This document shows positions 14,413 to 20,544 of a stretch of 20,544 bases of DNA, piece after piece; the stretch's first letter is position 1; each line of letters opens with the position of its first letter. Source of the DNA: Prevotella sp. UBA7764 (lineage in GTDB: Bacteria; Bacteroidota; Bacteroidia; Bacteroidales; Bacteroidaceae). The DNA lies in NCBI GenBank assembly GCA_002481295.1, contig DLDU01000021.1, positions 5,742 through 26,285 on the forward strand. Direction: 5' to 3'. The notes below the pieces were generated by a model. It was not told where the DNA came from. It saw only the letters and a list, made by a program, of their open reading frames with translations, and did no database searches. Both the position numbers and the translations under genes were made by a program.

Positions 14413-17172
14413 TTAGTCACCAAACAAGTTGAGCTTGTTATCGCGGGCTTGATCCAGCGACATAAGTTTAGCCTGCTTTTCCTGATATTGTTGTCTGAGC
14501 TGCTCATAGCGTGTGGCAAGCTCATCCTCGTAGCTTTTTTTCTGCTTGCGATCCATGAGGCGGGCGGCGATGATCGGCGGCTGACTGGCATCTTTGGTCC
14601 ATATCACAGGGGCGTCATAGACAGGTGCTATCTTCAAAGCCACATGCAACTCGCTCGTCGTGGCACCGCCGATAAGCAAAGGGATGTGCATTCCCGCTTT
14701 TTGTAGTTCTTCTGCCACATGCACCATCTCGCCAAGCGAAGGAGTGATCAGGCCGCTCAGTCCGATGAAGTCGACATTGAGCTGACGGGCTTTGGCCACA
14801 ATCTGCTCAGCGGGCACCATCACGCCGAGGTCGATGACTTCATAGTTGTTGCAGGAGAAAACCACACCGACGATATTCTTTCCGATGTCGTGGACATCAC
14901 CCTTAACAGTAGCCAACAACACACGACCGGCAGTAGCAGCTCCCTCCTTTTTCTCTGCCTCGATATAAGGCTGAAGGATAGCAACGGCCTGCTTCATCGT
15001 GCGGGCGGTCTTCACCACTTGGGGAAGAAACATCTTACCGGCTCCGAACAGCGACCCTACCTCGTTCATACCGTCCATCAGCGGTCCTTCGATGATGTCG
15101 ACAGCATGAGGATACTTCTCAAGCGCCTCGTGGAGATCGGCATCCATATATTTTCCAATACCTTTTCTCAGGGCATAGCCCAGGCGGCTCTCCACACTCT
15201 CCTTGCGCCAGGCCTCGTCAGAGACAGCCACAGTCTTGCCACCCAGCGAAGCAGCAAGTTTGGCAGCTTCCTGCTCGGCACGTTTCTTTTCGGCCAGCTC
15301 CACCAAGTCCTCGGAAGCACTCTGCCGACGGTTGAGAATGACATCTTCGATAATGGACAACTCATCGGTGGGTATATCAGCGTAGGTCACCTTGGTAGCC
15401 GGATTGACAATGCCGAAATCCATACCCTGCTCAATGGCATGATAGAGGAACACGGCGTGCATGGCTTCACGGATGTAGTTGATACCACGGAATGAGAAGC
15501 TGAGGTTGCTCACGCCTCCACTCACGTGCACGCCTTTGAGATGCTTGCGGATCCACCCTGTGGCACGGATGAAGTCCAGAGCATAACTGTCGTGCTCGGC
15601 AATACCAGTTGCCACAGACAAGATGTTAGGATCGAAGATGATGTCCAGAGGATCCATCCCCACCTGCTCCACCAATATATGATAAGCACGCTCTGCTATT
15701 TCTATCTTCCGCTCATAGGATGTAGCCTGTCCCTGCTCATCGAAGCACATCACCACAACGGCAGCACCGAACCGCTTCACATCCTTGGCATGGCTGATGA
15801 AAGTGCTCTCGCCCTCTTTCAGAGAGATAGAGTTGACGATGCACTTGCCCTGCATACATTTCAGTCCCGCCATGATCACCTCCCAGTCGGAAGAGTCGAT
15901 CATCACGGGCACACGGGCGATGTCCGGGTCACTGGCGATGAGATTGAGAAACTTCACCATCTCGGCCTTGGCATCGAGCAAACCATCGTCCATGTTGATG
16001 TCAATCACGAGGGCTCCATCCTCAACCTGCTTACGGGCGATCTCCAAAGCCTCTGTATATTGTTTTTGCTCGATGAGTCTCAGAAATTTGCGGCTACCCG
16101 CCACATTGCAGCGCTCGCCAACGTTGACGAAGCGCACTTCTGGTGAGACGTCGAGCAGTTCCAGTCCCGACAGCCAAAGAGTTTCTGAGCGGGGCACGAC
16201 ACGATGGGGCTGATAGTTTTTGGCTTTCTCTGCAAAGGCCTGGATAAACTCAGGCGTGGTGCCGCAACAACCTCCGACGATATTGACGAGTCCCTCCTTC
16301 ATAAACACTTCCATCTCTCCGGACATCTGCTCGGCCGTCTCGTCGTATTGCCCCATGGCATTGGGCAGGCCGGCATTGGGATAGACACTAATATAAAAAG
16401 GAGTACGTGCAGCCAAAGTCCTGAGATAAGGCAGCATCTGCGGTGCACCAAACGAGCAGTTAAGTCCCACCGAGAAGATGGGGTAATCGGCGATACTGGT
16501 CAGGAAAGCCTCAAGGGTCTGTCCACTCAACGTGCGTCCTGCAAGGTCGCTGATTGTCACGCTGACCATAATGGGAAGTTTTCGTCCGGCTTTCTCCATC
16601 GTCTGCACCGAAGCGTCGATTGCAGCCTTGCAGTTGAGCGTGTCAAAGACCGTCTCGATGATAATGGCGTCAACACCTCCTCGGATCAGAGCCTCCACTT
16701 CCTCACAATAGGCATTGAAGAGCTCGTCATAGCTAAGATCACGCGCCGACGGGTCGCTGACATCCGGGCTCATGGAGCAGGTCTTGTTGGTAGGTCCTAT
16801 AGAGCCGCACACAAAACGGGGCTGTTCCGGAGTGGAATATTCCTCAGCGCACTCTTTGGCAATGCGCGCACCTTCATAAGCCATCTCTGCGCAATCTGCC
16901 TCAAGATGATAGTCGGCTTGGGATATACGTTGCGAAGAGAAAGTATTAGTGGTGATGATGTCAGCTCCTGCGGCCAAATATTTCCGATGGATATCCATGA
17001 TCACCTCAGGCTTGGTGATGTTCAGCATGTCGTTGTTGCCCTTCATCTGCACGTCAACACCGGCATAGCGGCTACCACGGAAATCGGACTCACTGAGTCC
17101 ATACTTCTGAATCATGGTTCCCATGGCACCGTCCAGCACCACAAGTCTCTCTTTTACAATCTCTTCTAACAT
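14413..17172 (-). CDS. metH: Cobalamin-dependent methionine synthase lacking the activation domain
   Basis: MetH moves a methyl group from methyltetrahydrofolate to homocysteine through methylcobalamin. The protein has 919 residues against about 1,200 for the four-module enzyme. Present are the homocysteine domain (1-~325) with zinc cysteines C239, C302 and C303 ([16 protein letters not shown]), the pterin domain (~340-610, starting [16 protein letters not shown]), and the B12 cap and Rossmann domains (~650-885) with the cobalt ligand H761 in DVHDIG. The protein ends NKLNLFGD just where the AdoMet-binding reactivation domain should start. map follows after 37 bp, so no remnant fits in between. 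Oxidised cob(II)alamin must then be rescued by a separate protein or not at all. smpB is 18 bp upstream, leaving no room for a cobalamin riboswitch. Confidence 0.95.
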   Translation of the reverse strand: MLEEIVKERLVVLDGAMGTMIQKYGLSESDFRGSRYAGVDVQMKGNNDMLNITKPEVIMDIHRKYLAAGADIITTNTFSSQRISQADYHLEADCAEMAYEGARIAKECAEEYSTPEQPRFVCGSIGPTNKTCSMSPDVSDPSARDLSYDELFNAYCEEVEALIRGGVDAIIIETVFDTLNCKAAIDASVQTMEKAGRKLPIMVSVTISDLAGRTLSGQTLEAFLTSIADYPIFSVGLNCSFGAPQMLPYLRTLAARTPFYISVYPNAGLPNAMGQYDETAEQMSGEMEVFMKEGLVNIVGGCCGTTPEFIQAFAEKAKNYQPHRVVPRSETLWLSGLELLDVSPEVRFVNVGERCNVAGSRKFLRLIEQKQYTEALEIARKQVEDGALVIDINMDDGLLDAKAEMVKFLNLIASDPDIARVPVMIDSSDWEVIMAGLKCMQGKCIVNSISLKEGESTFISHAKDVKRFGAAVVVMCFDEQGQATSYERKIEIAERAYHILVEQVGMDPLDIIFDPNILSVATGIAEHDSYALDFIRATGWIRKHLKGVHVSGGVSNLSFSFRGINYIREAMHAVFLYHAIEQGMDFGIVNPATKVTYADIPTDELSIIEDVILNRRQSASEDLVELAEKKRAEQEAAKLAASLGGKTVAVSDEAWRKESVESRLGYALRKGIGKYMDADLHEALEKYPHAVDIIEGPLMDGMNEVGSLFGAGKMFLPQVVKTARTMKQAVAILQPYIEAEKKEGAATAGRVLLATVKGDVHDIGKNIVGVVFSCNNYEVIDLGVMVPAEQIVAKARQLNVDFIGLSGLITPSLGEMVHVAEELQKAGMHIPLLIGGATTSELHVALKIAPVYDAPVIWTKDASQPPIIAARLMDRKQKKSYEDELATRYEQLRQQYQEKQAKLMSLDQARDNKLNLFGD

Positions 17173-17190
17173 ATATGCGTATTTCGATTA

Positions 17191-17670
17191 TCAGAAATGC
17201 TTGATGGCACGATCCATCTCCCGACGGTCCTCTTTCTCCTTGAGCGTCTGTCGCTTGTCATACTCTTTCTTACCTCTTGCCAATGCTATATCCACCTTTG
17301 CCCTGCCATGTCCATCGATGAACATGAGCGTAGGCACGATGGTGTAGCCCGGCGTCTTGCTGTCCTCAGCCAGTCGGCGTATCTCGCGTTTGGTAAGCAG
17401 CAGCTTTCGATCGCGCTTAGCCTCGTGATTGGAATAAGATCCATAGAAATAAGGAGATATGTTCATTCCCTTCACCCATACTTCACCATTGTTGATGTAG
17501 CAAAAGGCATCTACCAGCGAGGCTTTGCCCAGCCTCACGGATTTGATCTCCGTTCCGGTGAGCACGATGCCGGCAGTGTAGGTGTCTACGAAAATATATT
17601 CAAACGTCGCCTTCTTGTTCCTTATTTGTACAGGACTTTTCTTGCGAAGTTCTTGTTGTTCCTTGTTCAT
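17191..17670 (-). CDS. smpB: SsrA-binding protein SmpB
   Basis: SmpB binds tmRNA and brings it to stalled ribosomes for trans-translation. The 159-residue protein is of normal length. It shows the OB-fold core [20 protein letters not shown] (about 17-36), [20 protein letters not shown] (about 39-58), [19 protein letters not shown] and the [20 protein letters not shown] segment. The basic C-terminal tail ([16 protein letters not shown]) enters the decoding centre. It lies 25 bp downstream of the DMP19-like gene and 18 bp upstream of metH in the same direction. Confidence 0.97.
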   Translation of the reverse strand: MNKEQQELRKKSPVQIRNKKATFEYIFVDTYTAGIVLTGTEIKSVRLGKASLVDAFCYINNGEVWVKGMNISPYFYGSYSNHEAKRDRKLLLTKREIRRLAEDSKTPGYTIVPTLMFIDGHGRAKVDIALARGKKEYDKRQTLKEKEDRREMDRAIKHF

Positions 17671-17695
17671 CTTTCCATCTTTCTTTTCTCAACCG

Positions 17696-18202
17696 CTACT
17701 CGTCGATGATCGCAAAATCGCTGATGTGGTCGTCGACATACTGCGCCACAGTTTCGGTAAACTCCTCCTCATGCTCGACGAAGTAGTCATCGAAATCGTC
17801 AAACTCAGGATACTGCTCATAGAGAGCGTCGAACTCCTCTTGGGTGCAGTCACGCTCAATCTCGAGACGATACTTCTTGAAATAGCGGCTACATTTATCC
17901 AATAACTTATACAAGTCGCGCAGGCCCCACTCTCTGACTGCCTTGCCGAAGGGGTTGAAGAATATGAACTCTCCCAGCCCGTTATGGATCAGCTCAATGA
18001 AGCCTCCATCCATCACACTGTCGCGAAGCATCAGATAGCCCAGCAATGTGATTTGATCGGAATTCAGCTCTCCCATGTTGTCGGCATTCAGCTCTCCGCC
18101 TATGGCATCCCGAATTGCTCCGGCGAAAGCCTCCAGAAAGTTGTCCATGCCCGCTGCTGCAGCCTGGCGCAACACGGCATCGTCTATGTGCACTTGTACC
18201 AT
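17696..18202 (-). CDS. Acidic DMP19/DUF4375-like protein
   Basis: The longest reading frame begins at 18226, but a TATCTTTG -7 box sits immediately before that codon, so transcription would start at or after it. The next Met, at 18202 (MVQVHIDD), is the likelier start and gives 168 residues. The protein is strongly acidic, especially at the end (about 126-160, EFDDFDDYFVEHEEEFTE). The core LLGYLMLRDSVMDGGFIELIHNGLG and the following helices resemble DUF4375, the family of Neisseria DMP19, a DNA-mimic protein. The match is by eye and moderate. If right, it may bind a DNA-binding protein; that is inference. It is the first gene of the array that continues with smpB and metH. Confidence 0.65.
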   Translation of the reverse strand: MVQVHIDDAVLRQAAAAGMDNFLEAFAGAIRDAIGGELNADNMGELNSDQITLLGYLMLRDSVMDGGFIELIHNGLGEFIFFNPFGKAVREWGLRDLYKLLDKCSRYFKKYRLEIERDCTQEEFDALYEQYPEFDDFDDYFVEHEEEFTETVAQYVDDHISDFAIIDE

Positions 18203-18227
18203 TGTTCTAAATCTTACTTTTAACATG

Positions 18228-18235
18228 CAAAGATA
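18228..18235 (-). promoter_or_regulatory. -7 box for the minus-strand DMP19-smpB-metH array
   Basis: TATCTTTG is read on the minus strand from 18235 to 18228. No clear TTTG lies 19 bp upstream. The box lies right before the first possible ATG (18226), which argues for the downstream ATG at 18202 as the true start. It is the only good promoter motif I found for the minus-strand array. Confidence 0.65.
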
Positions 18236-18319
18236 CGAAAAATAAGTGGAGTAAGAGAGAAAACGCTAAAAAATACACTTTAATCATGAAAAATATCGGT
18301 TTATCTGAAACAAAACCAC

Positions 18320-18327
18320 TATCTTTG
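18320..18327 (+). promoter_or_regulatory. -7 box of the lipoprotein gene
   Basis: TATCTTTG at 18320-18327 lies 36 bases before the ATG at 18364. It falls inside a longer possible reading frame that begins at 18286, so it decides for the 18364 start. No clear -33 TTTG is seen. Confidence 0.65.
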
Positions 18328-18363
18328 CACGAAATAAAGTTTTGTCAAGGCTTCAAGTTCTAT

Positions 18364-18819
18364 ATGAAGAAGATTCGTAAACAACTGTTTTGTCCCCTCC
18401 TCGGCTGCTGCACCGCTCTTGCGATGTTGTTGTTCAACTCTGCCTGCAGCGGCGATAACAAGGACCAACTGGAAAGCACCGTGGACTCTTTCTCCGTGGC
18501 CTATTTCAATTGGCGCTTTCCTGCCGCGCTGAAATATTGCACGCCACAGTCGCGGCAATGGCTGGTCTATGCGGCCAGTCAGGTCAACGAGAGCGATGTC
18601 GAGGCATTGCGCAATAAGCAAGAAGGTGCCAGTTGCCAGATCGACGACATCGACTTCACTGACGACTCCACGGCTGTGGTTAATGTGGTGGTGCACAACT
18701 TTCTCGCCATGGACACCATCGGACTCACTCCCCAAGTAGTCCCGGCGAAGGCCTTTCGTCTCCGCGCCATCGAGCGGCAGGGCGTATGGAAGATTCATCT
18801 CGACGGGCTTCCCGACTGA
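18364..18819 (+). CDS. Small lipoprotein of unknown function, possible NTF2-like fold
   Basis: This start gives 151 residues and a normal lipoprotein signal: MKKIRKQ, a hydrophobic stretch and Cys28 (FNSAC-SGDN). A frame-extending upstream ATG at 18286 is rejected because a promoter box lies downstream of it and the signal peptide would be buried. The mature part (FSVAYFNWRFPAALKYCTPQ, VVNVVVHNFL, VWKIHLDGLPD) has the helix-then-curved-sheet pattern of small NTF2-like lipoproteins such as DUF4878. I cannot name a family with certainty. Acidic residues after the Cys could act as a surface-export signal in this phylum. It stands alone, divergent from the DMP19-like gene. Confidence 0.75.
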   Translation: MKKIRKQLFCPLLGCCTALAMLLFNSACSGDNKDQLESTVDSFSVAYFNWRFPAALKYCTPQSRQWLVYAASQVNESDVEALRNKQEGASCQIDDIDFTDDSTAVVNVVVHNFLAMDTIGLTPQVVPAKAFRLRAIERQGVWKIHLDGLPD

Positions 18820-18913
18820 CGGCAACAGCATGTCTGACATACAGTTTCAGTCTACAGGCAGTAGCGTGCTTTAAGCGTTTTTTATTCAAAGAAAGCAATA
18901 AAGGTCAATTTTA

Positions 18914-18945
18914 TTTGGTGGTTTAAGAAAAAAACTATATCTTTG
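18914..18945 (+). promoter_or_regulatory. Bacteroidota-type promoter of the tRNA pair
   Basis: TTTG at 18914-18917 and TATCTTTG at 18938-18945 are 20 bp apart. The tRNA-Thr begins 44 bases after the box. The match to the phylum consensus is good apart from one extra base of spacing. Confidence 0.8.
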
Positions 18946-18988
18946 CACCCGCAAATCAGGCAATGGGAAACACTTCCTGCTGATTCTT

Positions 18989-19061
<73 letters not shown>

Positions 19062-19079
19062 CATCAATCATTTATTTTT

Positions 19080-19150
19080 GCGGAATTAGCATATCGGTAG
19101 TGCGCGGGCTTCCCAAGCCTGAAAGGCGGGTTCGATTCCCGTATTCCGCT
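19080..19150 (+). tRNA. tRNA-Gly(CCC)
   Basis: This 71-nt cloverleaf has acceptor GCGGAAT with ATTCCGC and a T discriminator. The anticodon stem CGGGC/GCCTG (one G-T pair) encloses loop TTCCCAA, giving anticodon CCC. The T-loop is TTCGATT. It lies 18 bases after tRNA-Thr, in the same transcript. A run of seven T at 19221-19227 after a weak hairpin (GCTTTGAGC) may end the transcript. Confidence 0.94.
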
Positions 19151-19731
19151 CTTCTTTTCCACACCTACTTATATATATCCCAGTTTCATATATACAACTT
19201 ATCCTTGATGCTTTGAGCCGTTTTTTTCGTCAACAGCTATCCATGCAGCGTGGACTTGATGGATTTTTTTGCTTGCCGCTTCATTTTTTCAGCCTGAATA
19301 TTTGGAGGTTTCAGTGAAAACACATAGCCTTGCAGCCGTAAAGGGTATTTGAACATAAAACGGCGCATAGCGCTCAAATGAATGTATACTGCAATTTTAA
19401 CGGTTTGTGATGCGAAGTTTAACACCAAATATTTGGCAAAGCCAAATATTTGTGTAACACACACATACTCTACTGACGCTTATTTAAGCAAGAGAGTAAG
19501 AGCTGTTGTAAATAAATTTTTTCTGTCTCTCTGTGCCGCTTGCGCCCAGAGCCAATTACTCGTGCCCAAAATTTTGTCTGGCACCTTCCATCGTTTTTCT
19601 TTAGTGCTTCCATATAAGCATCCTGCGGGCCATTGTCTTGCGGGAGGCCGCCCCCTGCTTGCAGGTTTGCTATCCCTTGTAACATTTGCAACATTTACAA
19701 TCAAATCATAACACCAACATTTTAAAATTGC
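19151..19731. other. Gene-poor, repeat-rich gap between tRNA-Gly and the fimbrillin gene
   Basis: I see no convincing gene here. It holds a T-run (19221-19227), a perfect inverted repeat of CAAATATTTGGC with a related AATATTTGG at 19297-19305, a small hairpin GCTTA-TT-TAAGC near 19480, and A/T-rich stretches. Two minus-strand frames of about 75 codons (19237-19464 and 19470-19694) are open but basic and without domain or signal. They may be remnants or by-products of a dispersed intergenic repeat. Just before the fimbrillin start, TAACATTTG (19680-19688) is a poor match to a -7 box, with CTTG (19658-19661) 18 bp upstream. Confidence 0.6.
19426..19452. repeat. 12-bp perfect inverted repeat with AAA spacer
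   Basis: CAAATATTTGGC (19426-19437) and GCCAAATATTTG (19441-19452) are exact reverse complements separated by AAA. Each arm contains the self-complementary CAAATATTTG, so the element is both a hairpin and two palindromes. It is followed by GTGTAAC and no T-run, so it does not look like a terminator. Confidence 0.9.
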
Positions 19732-20526
19732 ATGAAGATGAAAAGACATCGTTTCTATGCTTGCCTGCTGACGGTCATGACCCTCGCAGGCTTCACCGCT
19801 TGTAGCTCAACTGACAACGACGGCGTGACCGACGGCCAGACGACAAATGGTAAGAGTCAACTCACGCTGACCATCAACACAATGGGCACACGTGCCGGGT
19901 TCGCAGCTGATCCTGCGGGTACTGATACTAGCAACAATCCTGAGAAGACCATCAACCGCGTGACGGTGGGTATTTTCGACAGCAACAACAACGTGCGCAC
20001 CATCCGAGAGTTCACCTCTGGCGACGGAACTGTTGGCACTAACACCTTCAAAACGACAGACGGTTCTACCGTGATGAACATTGTCACCAACAAACTTGTG
20101 AAGGACGACCAGGTGCTTGTGGCAGTCAACGCTCCTTCCGGTAAGTTCCAGGGTGCACAGACCGTGAGTGATTTCCAGAGCAGGAGTGTGGACGCAGGGC
20201 GTGCGCTGGCCACTAATGCCTCCGACGAGAAAACGACAGACCAGGTGGCAGACAATGCTCCGATGTTCGGTGAAGCTGTTCTGCCGGCCCTAGGGAAAGA
20301 CCAGACAGCCTACACCGCAGAGGTGAAAGTTTCTCACCTAACCGCCAAGATTTCTCTTAAAGACATTGAGGTGGCTTTCGACCAGAATGGTTCTTACCAG
20401 AACGCGACGTTCTCTCCTACCGAGATCTACGTTGAGCATGTCGTCGATGGCTTGAACTTCAACCCCAAGCCTGGCCATTGGTTTACCCCTGCTGATCTTT
20501 CCAAGACACCTCTGCTTACTGGGTAA
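19732..20526 (+). CDS. Mfa1/FimA-type fimbrillin lipoprotein, short or interrupted
   Basis: The 264-residue frame starts with a lipoprotein signal (LLTVMTLAGFTAC, lipid Cys24; a second start at residue 3 is possible). The mature start LTLTINTMGTRAGFAADP places Arg54-Ala55 where FimA and Mfa1 of Porphyromonas gingivalis are cut by an arginine-specific protease before donor-strand pilus assembly. The N-terminal domain (INRVTVGIFDSNNN, DDQVLVAVNAPSG, about 77-140) and the start of the C-terminal domain (AEVKVSHLTAKISLKDIEV, about 194-217) fit type V pilins. The family usually has about 350-560 residues. TAA at 20524 stops the frame in the middle of the C-terminal domain, 18 bases before the window ends. 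A nonsense mutation, a frameshift or a short variant are all possible. The frame beginning at 20523 stays open to the end. Confidence 0.8.
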   Translation: MKMKRHRFYACLLTVMTLAGFTACSSTDNDGVTDGQTTNGKSQLTLTINTMGTRAGFAADPAGTDTSNNPEKTINRVTVGIFDSNNNVRTIREFTSGDGTVGTNTFKTTDGSTVMNIVTNKLVKDDQVLVAVNAPSGKFQGAQTVSDFQSRSVDAGRALATNASDEKTTDQVADNAPMFGEAVLPALGKDQTAYTAEVKVSHLTAKISLKDIEVAFDQNGSYQNATFSPTEIYVEHVVDGLNFNPKPGHWFTPADLSKTPLLTG

Positions 20527-20544
20527 GCATTCAGTATAGGCCGT

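Noticed and set aside
14719..17169. Several long plus-strand frames (258, 206 and 321 codons)
   Set aside because: All are opposite metH, which has intact catalytic motifs. Their His/Asp/Leu-rich translations are typical of antisense frames.
17173..17190. Cobalamin riboswitch before metH
   Set aside because: Only 18 bases separate smpB and metH, too short for the element, and none of its conserved boxes is seen.
19237..19694. Two minus-strand frames of about 75 codons as genes
   Set aside because: They have no domain, signal peptide or good promoter, and they overlap palindromic DNA. They are kept only as a repeat or relic observation.
19151..19731. Invertible promoter controlling the fimbrillin gene
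   Set aside because: Phase-variable surface genes in this order often have one, but I could not find a pair of inverted repeats flanking a promoter here. The single inverted repeat has only a 3-base spacer.

Overview
The window looks like the chromosome of a member of the Bacteroidales, most likely Prevotellaceae. Several genes are Bacteroidota-specific: a DUF4835/PorD protein, a DUF3127 SSB-like protein, a bacterial HU-domain protein with a membrane segment, and an Mfa1/FimA-type fimbrillin. Several genes and RNAs also start behind the Bacteroidota promoter pattern, a TAnnTTTG -7 box with TTTG or TTG about 19-20 bp upstream. The species cannot be fixed from the sequence alone.

Left part (1-11644). 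The tail of a tRNA and its terminator come first. A plus-strand block follows: ftsY, rimO, a small HU protein and a large HU-TM-LysM protein. The last three overlap by ATGA, so they are probably translated together. A nested hairpin separates this block from a minus-strand DUF3127 protein with an SSB-type acidic tip. That gene is transcribed divergently from dnaN (sliding clamp). After dnaN come a perfect 14-bp inverted repeat, a DEDDh exonuclease, porD (DUF4835), recN and a secreted protein that joins a degenerate trypsin-like domain to TPR repeats. A strong terminator closes the block.

Middle part (11848-18226). This is one long minus-strand array with short gaps, read from a promoter at about 18230: a DMP19/DUF4375-like acidic protein, smpB, metH without its AdoMet activation domain, map, tsaD and the CinA-type NMN deamidase. 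It mixes translation quality control, N-terminal methionine removal, methionine synthesis and tRNA t6A synthesis.

Right part (18227-20544). A small lipoprotein has its own promoter. A tRNA pair, Thr(CGT) and Gly(CCC), also has its own promoter. Next is about 580 bp without a convincing gene, rich in inverted repeats, and then a fimbrillin-like lipoprotein gene whose reading frame stops at 264 residues, short for the family. This stretch looks like the edge of an accessory region next to a tRNA.

Most of the window is housekeeping. The points most worth a second look are the HU-TM-LysM protein (a possible nucleoid-to-cell-wall tether), the pseudoprotease-TPR protein, the truncated MetH architecture, the SSB-tipped DUF3127 protein beside dnaN, and the repeat-rich DNA before the interrupted fimbrillin.
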